Assembly: GCA_046262015.1 (NCBI GenBank)
Contig: JBHENN010000110.1
Span: forward strand, 1-7,677
Direction of reading: 5' to 3'
Source of the DNA: JBHENN01 sp046262015
GTDB lineage: Bacteria; Actinomycetota; CADDZG01; WHSQ01
DNA length: 7,677 nucleotides
This document shows, piece after piece, positions 1 to 6,289 of this stretch. The translations under genes and the position numbers were made by a program. The notes beneath the pieces were generated by a model. That model saw only the letters and a list, made by a program, of their open reading frames with translations. It did no database searches and was not told the origin of the DNA. Within the stretch, counting starts at the first letter, position 1; the number at the start of each line of letters is the position of its first letter.

Positions 1-137
1 CCCTCACCCCGCTCGCGGTCGAGGGCGGCGGCGAGCCACAGCATCCCGCCGACAACGAGCACGACGGCCGCCAGACCGTGTCTCCGTCCGGCGCGCCGGG
101 CACGCAGCGCACGTCCCTTCTCGTCCGGCTCGGCCAT
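1..137 (-). CDS. Small single-pass membrane protein, N-terminal part only (truncated by window edge)
   Basis: I do not recognise this protein. An ATG at 137-135 overlaps the stop of the upstream carboxyltransferase gene in the sequence TGATG, and the frame stays open for 45 codons to the left edge. The visible part begins with a charged, very basic stretch (many Arg between residues 7 and 19) and then an uninterrupted hydrophobic run at about residues 21-39 (ending GGMLWLAAAL), followed by charged DRERGE. This reads as one transmembrane helix with the basic N-terminus in the cytoplasm by the positive-inside rule. The 1-nt overlap suggests translation by reinitiation after the carboxyltransferase, so the two are probably co-transcribed. 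The C-terminal part is outside the window, so its length and any second helix are unknown. There is no evidence of function; a link to acyl-CoA carboxylation rests only on position. Confidence 0.6.
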   Translation of the reverse strand, partial: MAEPDEKGRALRARRAGRRHGLAAVVLVVGGMLWLAAALDRERGE

Positions 138-1573
138 CAGAGCGCCCGCCAGCGCGCCCGCCGAGCCTCGGCGAGCGCCTCGCCGGAGGGCCCGCAGCCC
201 AGACCGTCGAGCTCCTGGGCAACGAGCGCACGGAGGCTCGGCGCGCTCAGCGGCTCGGGTGCGAGGCGGTCGGCGATCCCGAGCTCGAGCAGGGCTCTGG
301 CGCCGAGCTGCAGGACGCGGGCCGCGTCCGGCGCCCGCTCGGGGTCGCGCCACAGGATCGCCGCGGCGGCCTCGGGACGTATGACCGAGAAGATCGAGCC
401 CTCGTAGGCGACGAGCCGGTCTGCGGTGGCGAGAGCCAGCGCCCCGCCGCTCCCCCCTTCGCCGGTGACGACGGCCACGACGGGGACCGGGAGAGCGAGG
501 AACGCGTCGAAGGTGCGCGCGATCTCCCACGCGATGCCCCCGGCTTCGGATGCCGCGGAGGGATCGGCGCCGGGTGTGTCTACCAGGGTGACCACCGGCA
601 GCCGGAGGCGCGCCGCGACCTCGAGACAGCGACGCGCCTTGCGGAAGGCGCCGGGGCCGGGAGCGTGAGCTCGATCGAGCGCCAGCGCGGCCGCACGTCG
701 TCCCGCGATACGGACCACGGCGGCGACGAGCGCGGGATCGTCCCCACCGCCCCGGTCTCCTCGTAGCTCGATGGCATCGTCGGCCATCTCCCGCAGCAAT
801 GCCGGAGCGCGCGGGCGCTGCTCGGAACGAGCGCGCGTCACTACCTCCCAACCGTCGCGCGGTGCGTCCGATGTGCGACCGATGTCGTCCGTCTCGATGG
901 GGACCGGTTCGGGCCGGCTGTCGCTCACGATACCGAGGACGCGCGCGACGTAGGCGGCGATCTCCGAGTGGGGGAGGAGCGCATCCACCGCGCCGCGCGC
1001 GAACGCGGCCGCGGCGGTATGGGATCCCTCCGGCAACGCCCGTCCGGTGGCTGCCTCGACCACCCGCGGCCCGGCGAACCCGAGCGTTGATCCTTCCTGA
1101 GCGATCGTGACGTCGGCCAGAGCGCCAAGGCTCGCCAGCACGCCGCCGGTCGTGGGATCCGCGAGGACCGCGATGAACGGCTGGTGCGCGTCCGCGAGCA
1201 CGCGGCGCGCGGCTACCATCTTCGGCATCTGGATCAGAGCTCGCATCCCTTCTTGCATCCGCGCTCCGCCGGTCGTCGTCCGCAGCACGAACGGCAGGGA
1301 TCGCTCGGCTGCGTCCATCAGAGCGCGGGCCAGACGCTCGCCGGCGACCTCGCCGAGGCTGCCCCCGAGGAAACCGAAGTCGAACCCGGCCGCGACCACC
1401 GGATGTCCCCGGATCGTCGCCGTGCCGGCGACCACGGACTCGTCCGCTCCACGGGACCGCGCGCGTTCCAACAGCGCCCGGTATCCGGGGAAGTGGAGAG
1501 GGTCCGACGACTCGAGATCGTCGTACACGCGCGCGAAGGTCCCCGGGTCCACGACCTCTTCGAGGCCGTTCAT
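137..1573 (-). CDS. Fused AccD-AccA-type carboxyltransferase (acetyl-/acyl-CoA carboxylase beta plus alpha domains, AccD3-like)
   Basis: A 478-residue carboxyltransferase that would move CO2 from carboxybiotin to an acyl-CoA in the cytoplasm. The beta (AccD-like) domain is about residues 1-215: GFLGGSLGEV near 67-76, TTGGARMQEG 100-109, DPTTGGVLAS 139-148, GFAGPRV 165-171 and LPEG 180-183. The alpha (AccA-like) domain is about 238-478: WEVV 242-245, IELRGDR 268-274, VDTPGADP 331-338, GEGGSGGALA 371-380, SIFSVIRPE 393-401, AILWRD 405-410. The glycine-rich oxyanion loops are present in both halves. The N-terminal four-cysteine zinc ribbon of ordinary AccD is absent. From memory, the whole resembles Mycobacterium AccD3 (Rv0904c) and differs from PccB-type subunits in its DPTTGGV and ILW motifs. 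I chose the ATG at 1573 because it has GGTGAG (minus strand, 1585-1580) 6 nt upstream; a longer frame from 1720 would run antisense through the neighbouring gene. Biotin carboxylase and biotin carrier genes are not nearby, so the acyl-CoA substrate is undetermined. Confidence 0.9.
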   Translation of the reverse strand: MNGLEEVVDPGTFARVYDDLESSDPLHFPGYRALLERARSRGADESVVAGTATIRGHPVVAAGFDFGFLGGSLGEVAGERLARALMDAAERSLPFVLRTTTGGARMQEGMRALIQMPKMVAARRVLADAHQPFIAVLADPTTGGVLASLGALADVTIAQEGSTLGFAGPRVVEAATGRALPEGSHTAAAAFARGAVDALLPHSEIAAYVARVLGIVSDSRPEPVPIETDDIGRTSDAPRDGWEVVTRARSEQRPRAPALLREMADDAIELRGDRGGGDDPALVAAVVRIAGRRAAALALDRAHAPGPGAFRKARRCLEVAARLRLPVVTLVDTPGADPSAASEAGGIAWEIARTFDAFLALPVPVVAVVTGEGGSGGALALATADRLVAYEGSIFSVIRPEAAAAILWRDPERAPDAARVLQLGARALLELGIADRLAPEPLSAPSLRALVAQELDGLGCGPSGEALAEARRARWRAL

Positions 1574-1620
1574 CGGTAGCTCACCACGGCACGTTAACCG
1601 GCTGATCTCCCTGGTCGACC

Positions 1621-1629
1621 TGCTAATCT
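1621..1629 (+). promoter_or_regulatory. Candidate extended -10 promoter element for the B12 subunit-sucCD-purNH operon
   Basis: TGCTAATCT fits an extended -10 (TGnTAnnnT) of a housekeeping sigma factor. It lies in the only intergenic region, where a promoter for the plus-strand genes is expected. The hexamer 17 nt upstream (1601-1606, GCTGAT) is a weak -35. A start near 1636 would give a leader of about 50 nt before the GTG at 1686, leaving the Shine-Dalgarno intact. This is a pattern match only. Confidence 0.35.
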
Positions 1630-1670
1630 CGCCCGCGTCCAAGCTAGCAAGAACCCCCCGATGAGCACGT

Positions 1671-1675
1671 AGGAG
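1671..1675 (+). promoter_or_regulatory. Shine-Dalgarno AGGAG for the cobalamin-binding subunit
   Basis: AGGAG ends 10 nt before the GTG at 1686 and supports that start. An ATG at 1661 just upstream meets a stop (TAG) after three codons and cannot be the start. This is the first gene of the plus-strand run and the one with its own clear ribosome binding site. Confidence 0.55.
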
Positions 1676-1685
1676 TGGTCGCAGC

Positions 1686-2087
1686 GTGTCCCAACGACGC
1701 CCCCGCATCCTCGTGGCCAAGATCGGTCTCGACGGTCACGATCGCGGTATCAAGGTGGTGGCTCGTACCCTGCGCGATGCGGGCATGGAGGTGATCTACA
1801 CCGGCCTCCATCAGATGCCCGACCAGATCGTGGCCGCCGCGCTGCAGGAGGATGTGGATGCCGTGGGCCTGTCCTGTCTCTCCGGCGCGCACATGACGTT
1901 GTTCCCGAAGGTGGTCGAGCTCCTGCGCGCCGATGGGGCCGGCGACGTCGTCGTCTTCGGTGGAGGGATCATCCCCGAGGCCGACATCACGAAGCTGAAG
2001 GAAGCCGGCATAGCCGAGATCTTCACGCCGGGTGCAACGACCACCTCGATCGTCGACTGGGTCAACGAGCACGTGGCCCACGCCTAG
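1686..2087 (+). CDS. Stand-alone cobalamin-binding subunit of a methylmalonyl-CoA / isobutyryl-CoA-type mutase
   Basis: A 133-residue B12-binding protein of the mutase C-terminal family. It has the base-off/His-on signature: DGHDRG at residues 16-21, with His18 expected to be the lower cobalt ligand, then SCL at 63-65, FGGG at 91-94 and FTPGA at 113-117. The length matches the free small subunits of two-part mutases, such as archaeal-type methylmalonyl-CoA mutase or Streptomyces IcmB; there is no catalytic TIM-barrel domain. The partner would carry out carbon-skeleton rearrangement, most likely (R)-methylmalonyl-CoA to succinyl-CoA. Methylmalonyl- and isobutyryl-CoA mutase small subunits cannot be separated from this sequence alone, so I give no symbol. 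The gene starts with GTG behind an AGGAG, and its TAG overlaps the sucC GTG by 1 nt. That coupling to succinyl-CoA synthetase favours the succinyl-CoA-forming activity. The large subunit is not in the window. Confidence 0.92.
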   Translation: MSQRRPRILVAKIGLDGHDRGIKVVARTLRDAGMEVIYTGLHQMPDQIVAAALQEDVDAVGLSCLSGAHMTLFPKVVELLRADGAGDVVVFGGGIIPEADITKLKEAGIAEIFTPGATTTSIVDWVNEHVAHA

Positions 2088-3238
2088 TGGATCTTTTCGA
2101 GTACCAGGGCAAGGAGCTACTCAGGAAGTACGAGGTGCCGGTGCCGGAAGGCCGCGTCGCGCGGACCCCGGAGGAAGCGGGCGCGGCGGCGGCCGGCCTC
2201 GGCGGCAAGGTCGTCGTCAAGGCCCAGGTCCAGGTCGGCGGACGAGGCAAGGCGGGCGGTATCAAGGTCGCCGGATCCGCCGAGGAGGCGCACGAGCACG
2301 CGGCGGCGATCCTGGGCATGGACATCAAGGGTCACATCGTGAGGCGCGTGTTGATCGAGCGTCCGGCCGACATCACGGCTGAGTACTACTGCTCGTTCCT
2401 TCTCGATCGCTCGGCGCGCCGGTTCATGGGGATGATGAGCGCCAAGGGTGGGATGGACATCGAGGAGGTCGCGCGCACCGACCCCGAAGCTCTCGTCAAG
2501 GTGGGCATCGACCCGCTCTTGGGCATGTCGGACTTCCACGCACGCGCCATGGTGTTCGGGGCGAAGCTGGATGAGGCAGCCCGACTGCCGGCGATCGCGC
2601 TCCTACCGAAGCTCTACGACGCGTTCGTCGACCTCGATGCGTCGCTGGTGGAGGTGAACCCACTGGTGCTGACCGGAGACGGCCGCGTGGTGGCTCTCGA
2701 CGCCAAGGTCTCGGTCGACGACTCGGCCGCCTTCCGGCACCCGAACTTCGACGAGCTGAGATCGCACCACGAGATCCCCGAGCAAGAGCGCCTGGCGAAG
2801 GAGAAGGGGTTGAACTTCATCAAGCTCGAGGGCGACGTCGGGATAATCGGTAACGGTGCCGGGCTGGTCATGTCGACGCTGGACGTGGTGAAAGCCGCGG
2901 GTGGGGATCCGGCCAACTTCCTCGACGTGGGCGGAGGCGCCGGCGCGGAGCTGCTATCCAGCGCGCTCGAGGTCATCACATCCAACCCGGAGGTGAAGAG
3001 CGTATTGGTCAACATCTTCGGCGGCATCACGCGCTGCGACCTCGTCGCGGAAGGCATCATCGACGCTCTCGGTCGTCTCGACGTGAAGGTGCCGCTCGTC
3101 GTTCGTCTCGACGGGACCAACGCGGAGAAGGGCCGGGCGATGCTCGCCGAGGCGCCTCATCCCAAGCTCCTTGCCGCCGACACGATGCTGGGAGCTGCGC
3201 GTAGAGCGGTCGAGCTCGCCCACGGAGCAGCGATCTGA
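2087..3238 (+). CDS. sucC: Succinyl-CoA synthetase (ADP/GDP-forming), beta subunit
   Basis: The beta subunit (383 aa, usual size about 385-390) of the TCA-cycle enzyme that interconverts succinyl-CoA + NDP + Pi and succinate + NTP + CoA, acting in the cytoplasm with SucD. It opens with the family start DLFEYQGKELL. The ATP-grasp domain covers about residues 1-235, with KAQVQVGGRGKAGG at 45-58 (nucleotide binding) and EVNPL at 189-193 plus Asp205 (metal and phosphate site). The C-terminal CoA-ligase domain holds GNGAGLVM at 255-262, FLDVGGGA at 278-285 and NIFGGITRCDL at 309-319. The start is GTG, overlapping the stop of the B12-subunit gene in TAGTG. I see no strong Shine-Dalgarno, so translation probably depends on coupling. 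Nucleotide specificity (ADP or GDP) cannot be decided here. Nothing is missing or broken. Confidence 0.97.
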   Translation: MDLFEYQGKELLRKYEVPVPEGRVARTPEEAGAAAAGLGGKVVVKAQVQVGGRGKAGGIKVAGSAEEAHEHAAAILGMDIKGHIVRRVLIERPADITAEYYCSFLLDRSARRFMGMMSAKGGMDIEEVARTDPEALVKVGIDPLLGMSDFHARAMVFGAKLDEAARLPAIALLPKLYDAFVDLDASLVEVNPLVLTGDGRVVALDAKVSVDDSAAFRHPNFDELRSHHEIPEQERLAKEKGLNFIKLEGDVGIIGNGAGLVMSTLDVVKAAGGDPANFLDVGGGAGAELLSSALEVITSNPEVKSVLVNIFGGITRCDLVAEGIIDALGRLDVKVPLVVRLDGTNAEKGRAMLAEAPHPKLLAADTMLGAARRAVELAHGAAI

Positions 3239-4137
3239 TGGCCATCCTGATCGGCGATCAGACGAGGCTCGTGGTCCAGGGGCTGACCGGCCGAGAGGGC
3301 TCGTTCCATGCGGGCCGGAACAAGGAGTACGGGACCGATCTCGTCGCGGGCGTCACCCCCGGCAAGGGCGGCACCGACGTCGACCGCGTTCCCGTTTTCG
3401 ACACGGTCGCCGAGGCGGTGCGTGCCACCGGCGCGAACACGTCGATGGTCTTCGTCCCCGCGAGGTTCGCGGCCGACGCGGTGCTCGAGTCCTACGACGC
3501 GGGCATCGAGGTCATCGTCGCGATCACCGAGAACATCCCGGCGATGGACATGGCGCGCACGGTCGGGTATCTCCGGCGCGGCGGGGGGTCCACGCTGGTC
3601 GGGCCGAACTGTCCCGGGCTCATCTCTCCAGGCAAGGCCAACGTCGGCATCATCCCCGGAGAGATATGCAGCACGGGGCCGGTGGGTCTCGTGTCTCGCT
3701 CGGGGACGCTCACCTACCAGATCATCCACGAGCTCACCCAGCGCGGCATCGGTCAGTCGACCTGCGTGGGGATCGGGGGAGATCCGATCCCCGGCTCGGA
3801 TTTCATCGACATCCTCGAGCTGTTCAACGCGGACGACGAGACCGAGCTCGTGGTGTTCGTCGGCGAGATCGGGGGCGACGCGGAAGAGCGCGCCGCGACA
3901 TGGGTCGAGGCGAACATGTCCAAGCCGGTCGTCGCCTACATCGCCGGGCTCACCGCGCCTCCGGGCAAGCGCATGGGCCACGCCGGAGCGATCGTCTCGG
4001 GCTCCGCGGGCACCGCTCAGGCCAAGATCGACGCGCTCGAGGCGGTGGGCATAAAGGTTGGTAAGAACCCGACGGAGGTGGCCGAGCTGGTCGCGGAGAT
4101 CAGGCTCCGCGGTCGGGGCGCCGGCGCGCCGGTCTGA
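3238..4137 (+). CDS. sucD: Succinyl-CoA synthetase, alpha subunit
   Basis: The alpha subunit (299 aa, normal length) carries CoA and the phosphohistidine. The N-terminal CoA-binding Rossmann-type domain begins TRLVVQGLTGREG (residues 9-21) with ITENIP at 96-101. VGPNCPG at 121-127 contains Cys125, matching the CoA-contacting cysteine. The ligase domain has VSRSGTLTY at 152-160, STCVGIGGDPIPG at 174-186, the glutamate of VGEIGG (Glu210), and the active-site GHAGAI with His248, which is phosphorylated in the family. The ATG overlaps the sucC stop as TGATG, and GGAG at 3224-3227 sits 10 nt upstream, so it has its own ribosome site as well as coupling. All key residues are present. The equimolar partner SucC is immediately upstream, as expected for a two-subunit complex. 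PurN follows after 5 nt. Confidence 0.97.
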   Translation: MAILIGDQTRLVVQGLTGREGSFHAGRNKEYGTDLVAGVTPGKGGTDVDRVPVFDTVAEAVRATGANTSMVFVPARFAADAVLESYDAGIEVIVAITENIPAMDMARTVGYLRRGGGSTLVGPNCPGLISPGKANVGIIPGEICSTGPVGLVSRSGTLTYQIIHELTQRGIGQSTCVGIGGDPIPGSDFIDILELFNADDETELVVFVGEIGGDAEERAATWVEANMSKPVVAYIAGLTAPPGKRMGHAGAIVSGSAGTAQAKIDALEAVGIKVGKNPTEVAELVAEIRLRGRGAGAPV

Positions 4138-4142
4138 GCTCG

Positions 4143-4745
4143 GTGTCCGGACGGATCGTGGTCCTGGTCTCCGGGTCGGGCACCAACATGGTTGCGCTCG
4201 ATGATGCCTGCCGGCGCGGTGAGGTTCCCGGCGAGGTCGTCGCGGTCGTGGCCGACCGAGACTGTCTCGGCCTGACGGAAGCCGGGCGCCGCGGCATCCC
4301 CGCAGTGCTCGTCGACTTCAAGGCGTTCCCCGACCGCGAGGCATGGAGCGAGGCGCTGCGCGACCGGGTCCTTGCCCATCGGCCCGACCTCGTCGTCTCC
4401 GCGGGTTTCATGCGCATAACGTCACCTGTGTTCGTCGATGCGTTCGAGGGCCGCCAGATAAACCTTCACCCGTCGCTGCTACCGGCGTTCCCCGGCGCGC
4501 ACGGGGTGCGCGACGCCCTGGCCGCCGGAGCGAGAGTTACCGGTTCGACCGTTCATTTCGTCGACCGCGAGGTCGATCACGGACCCACGATCCTCCAGAG
4601 GGAGGTCGCGATCGTGCCCGATGACACCGAAGAGACGTTGCACCGGCGCATCAAAGAGATCGAGCACCAGATGCTGCCCGAGGCCTGCCGCCTGTTGCTC
4701 GAGGGCAAGGTGTGGCTCGACGGCGACCGCGTCGTCTTCGCATGA
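4143..4745 (+). CDS. purN: Phosphoribosylglycinamide formyltransferase (GAR transformylase)
   Basis: A 200-residue PurN of usual length. It transfers the formyl group of 10-formyl-tetrahydrofolate to glycinamide ribonucleotide, the third step of purine synthesis, in the cytoplasm. The phosphate-binding loop VSGSGTN lies at 9-15. The catalytic residues Asn107 and His109 are in INLHPSLLP (106-114), followed by FPGAHG at 116-121. Asp145 lies in VDHGPTILQ (144-152). These correspond to E. coli Asn106, His108 and Asp144, shifted by one. The GTG start at 4143 is only 5 nt after the sucD stop. I see no good Shine-Dalgarno, so reinitiation by ribosomes finishing sucD is likely. Its partner in purine synthesis, purH, follows directly; I recall the same purN-purH pair downstream of sucCD in other actinobacteria. 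Confidence 0.96.
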   Translation: MSGRIVVLVSGSGTNMVALDDACRRGEVPGEVVAVVADRDCLGLTEAGRRGIPAVLVDFKAFPDREAWSEALRDRVLAHRPDLVVSAGFMRITSPVFVDAFEGRQINLHPSLLPAFPGAHGVRDALAAGARVTGSTVHFVDREVDHGPTILQREVAIVPDDTEETLHRRIKEIEHQMLPEACRLLLEGKVWLDGDRVVFA

Positions 4746-4752
4746 CGGCGCT

Positions 4753-4760
4753 GGATAGGA
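4753..4760 (+). promoter_or_regulatory. Shine-Dalgarno GGATAGGA that decides the purH start
   Basis: GGATAGGA ends 8 nt before a GTG at 4769, just downstream of the purN stop. This favours the GTG over the in-frame ATG at 4742, which overlaps the purN stop (ATGA) but has no clear ribosome site. The GTG start also gives the family's usual N-terminus (TIxRALISVSDK). Confidence 0.5.
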
Positions 4761-4768
4761 TCCCGCGC

Positions 4769-6289
4769 GTGACGATCCACAGAGCACTGATCAGCGTGTC
4801 GGACAAAGAGGGCGTGATCGAGCTCGCTCGTGGTCTGACGGACGCAGGCGTCGAGATCATCTCCTCCGGCGGCACCGCTACGGCGCTGGAGAGCGAGGGC
4901 ATCCCGGTCCTGCGGGTCGCCGAGGTGACCGCTGCGCCGGAGATCCTCGGCGGGCGCGTGAAGACGCTTCACCCGAAGATCCACGGCGGCATCCTGGCCG
5001 ATCGCAGGAAGACCGAGCACATGGAGCAGCTCGGCGAGCACGGGATCGAGCCGATCGATCTCGTGGTGTGCAACCTCTATCCGTTCGAGTCCACGATCGC
5101 CCGGGAGGATGTGACCGACGACGACGCGATCGAACAGATCGACATCGGGGGACCGGCGATGGTTCGTGCTGCGGCGAAGAACTTCCACTCGGTCGCGGTG
5201 GTCGTCGCTCCTGGGCGGTACGCCGCCGTGCTCGACGAGATCGTCGCGACCGGGGAGGTGTCCTTGGATACCCGCCGGTCCCTGGCGGTGGACGCCTTCC
5301 GCCACACCGCGTCGTACGACGCGGCCATAACCCGCTACCTGGGGGGTGACGAGTCGTTCCCCGAGAGCCTCCTTTTTTGGTACGAAAAGGTGGCGGACCT
5401 GCGCTACGGGGAGAACCCCCATCAGGCGGCCGCGTTCTACAAGGATCCCGGTCCCGCAGCGGGTCTCGCCGGTGCGGAGCAGCTCCACGGCAAGGAGCTG
5501 TCGTACAACAACCTGCTCGACACGGACGCGGCGTGGGCGCTGGCGAACGACCTGGAGGTGCCCGGCGCGGCGATCATCAAGCACTCCAACCCATGTGGCG
5601 TCGCGGTGGCAGCATCGATGGTCGACGCCTACACCAGGGCGCTGGAGTGCGATCCGGTCTCGGCCTTCGGGGGCATCGTCGCCTTGAACGGGCCCTGCGA
5701 TCGGGACACGGCCGCGCGGATCGCCACGGTCTTTACCGAGGTGATCATCGCTCCCGGATACGACGCCGAGGCGCTCGATCTCCTCACGCAGAAGAAGAAC
5801 CTGCGCATCCTGCGAACGTCGGATCGTCCAACTCCGCGCGTCGCGGCTCGGACCGTCGCCGGCGGGCTCCTCCTGCAGAGCGCCGATCCGCCCGATCGCG
5901 CCGACGACGTCAAGGTCGTGACCCGGTCGGAGCCCACGGAGCAACAGATGAGAGATCTGCGCTTCGCGTGGGTCGTCGCCAAGCACGTCAGGTCGAATGC
6001 GATCGTCCTGGCGAAGGACGGTGTCGCGGTGGGGGTCGGCGCGGGCCAGATGAACCGGCTCGAGTCGACCGAGCTCGCGGCGCGCCGGGCGGGCGAGCGC
6101 GCGCTCGGATCGGTGTGCGCGTCGGACGCGTTCTTTCCGTTCCGGGACGGGCTCGACGCCGCGGTTGCCGCCGGGGCGGTCGCTGTGATCCAGCCCGGCG
6201 GGTCGGTCCGGGACGACGAAGTCATCGCCGCCGCCGACGAGCACGGCATCCCGATGGTCTTCACCGGCCGCCGGCACTTCCGCCACTAG
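4769..6289 (+). CDS. purH: Bifunctional AICAR formyltransferase / IMP cyclohydrolase
   Basis: PurH formylates AICAR with 10-formyl-tetrahydrofolate and closes the ring to IMP, the last two steps of purine synthesis. From the GTG at 4769 it is 506 aa, close to the roughly 510 aa of the Bacillus protein, whose beginning (MTIKRALISVSDK) it nearly matches. The cyclohydrolase domain (about 1-190) carries GRVKTLHP with Lys65, NLYPF with Tyr104, IDIGGP with Asp125 and AAAKN with Lys137. The transformylase domain (about 200-506) carries LRYGENPHQ 211-219, GKELSYNN 241-248, KHSNPCG with Lys271/His272, SAFGGI 298-303, SNAIVLAKD 409-417, GAGQMNR 424-430, SDAFFPF 452-458 and IQPGGSVRD 474-482. All the residues I associate with catalysis are present. 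An ATG at 4742 (4-nt overlap with purN, adding 9 residues) is the alternative start. The stop shares CTAG with the convergent transporter gene. Confidence 0.97.
   Translation: MTIHRALISVSDKEGVIELARGLTDAGVEIISSGGTATALESEGIPVLRVAEVTAAPEILGGRVKTLHPKIHGGILADRRKTEHMEQLGEHGIEPIDLVVCNLYPFESTIAREDVTDDDAIEQIDIGGPAMVRAAAKNFHSVAVVVAPGRYAAVLDEIVATGEVSLDTRRSLAVDAFRHTASYDAAITRYLGGDESFPESLLFWYEKVADLRYGENPHQAAAFYKDPGPAAGLAGAEQLHGKELSYNNLLDTDAAWALANDLEVPGAAIIKHSNPCGVAVAASMVDAYTRALECDPVSAFGGIVALNGPCDRDTAARIATVFTEVIIAPGYDAEALDLLTQKKNLRILRTSDRPTPRVAARTVAGGLLLQSADPPDRADDVKVVTRSEPTEQQMRDLRFAWVVAKHVRSNAIVLAKDGVAVGVGAGQMNRLESTELAARRAGERALGSVCASDAFFPFRDGLDAAVAAGAVAVIQPGGSVRDDEVIAAADEHGIPMVFTGRRHFRH
6286..6289. other. 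Interlocked convergent stop codons (CTAG)
   Basis: The palindrome CTAG serves both genes: TAG at 6287-6289 ends purH on the plus strand, and TAG read from 6288 to 6286 ends the transporter on the minus strand. There is no intergenic space, so any transcription terminator for either gene must lie inside the other's coding sequence. I saw no hairpin followed by a T-run near here. Confidence 0.9.

Noticed and set aside
137..1573. Reading the carboxyltransferase as a PccB-type propionyl-CoA carboxylase beta subunit
   Set aside because: Length and two-domain layout are similar, but the TTGGARMQEG, DPTTGGV, GFAGPRV, GEGGSGGALA and ILWRD motifs are those of AccD and AccA. The substrate remains open.
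1591..1618. Possible minus-strand promoter, TCGACC, 16-nt spacer, TAACGT
   Set aside because: The start point it implies falls near 1584, inside the GGTGAG ribosome site of the carboxyltransferase gene, so it would remove or cripple that site unless the mRNA is leaderless.
1107..1664. Open frames on the plus strand antisense to the carboxyltransferase
   Set aside because: The opposite strand encodes a clear AccD/AccA fusion with intact motifs. The plus-strand products are Arg/Ser/Pro-rich and unlike any family I know.
1574..1685. Riboswitch (for example cobalamin) or structured RNA ahead of the B12-subunit gene
   Set aside because: The likely leader is only about 50 nt and no B12-box or long conserved stem is visible; a cobalamin riboswitch needs far more sequence.
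1574..1720. A 49-residue N-terminal extension of the carboxyltransferase, starting at 1720
   Set aside because: It would overlap the first codons of the divergent B12-subunit gene and fill the whole intergenic region. It holds no zinc-ribbon cysteine pairs, and the ATG at 1573 has a suitable GGTGAG upstream.
4712..4768. Longer purH starts at 4712 or 4742
   Set aside because: The 4712 start adds an Arg-rich segment that lies within purN. The 4742 ATG is possible (ATGA overlap), but the GTG at 4769 has GGATAGGA 8 nt upstream and aligns Tyr104, Asp125 and Lys137 with the family numbering.
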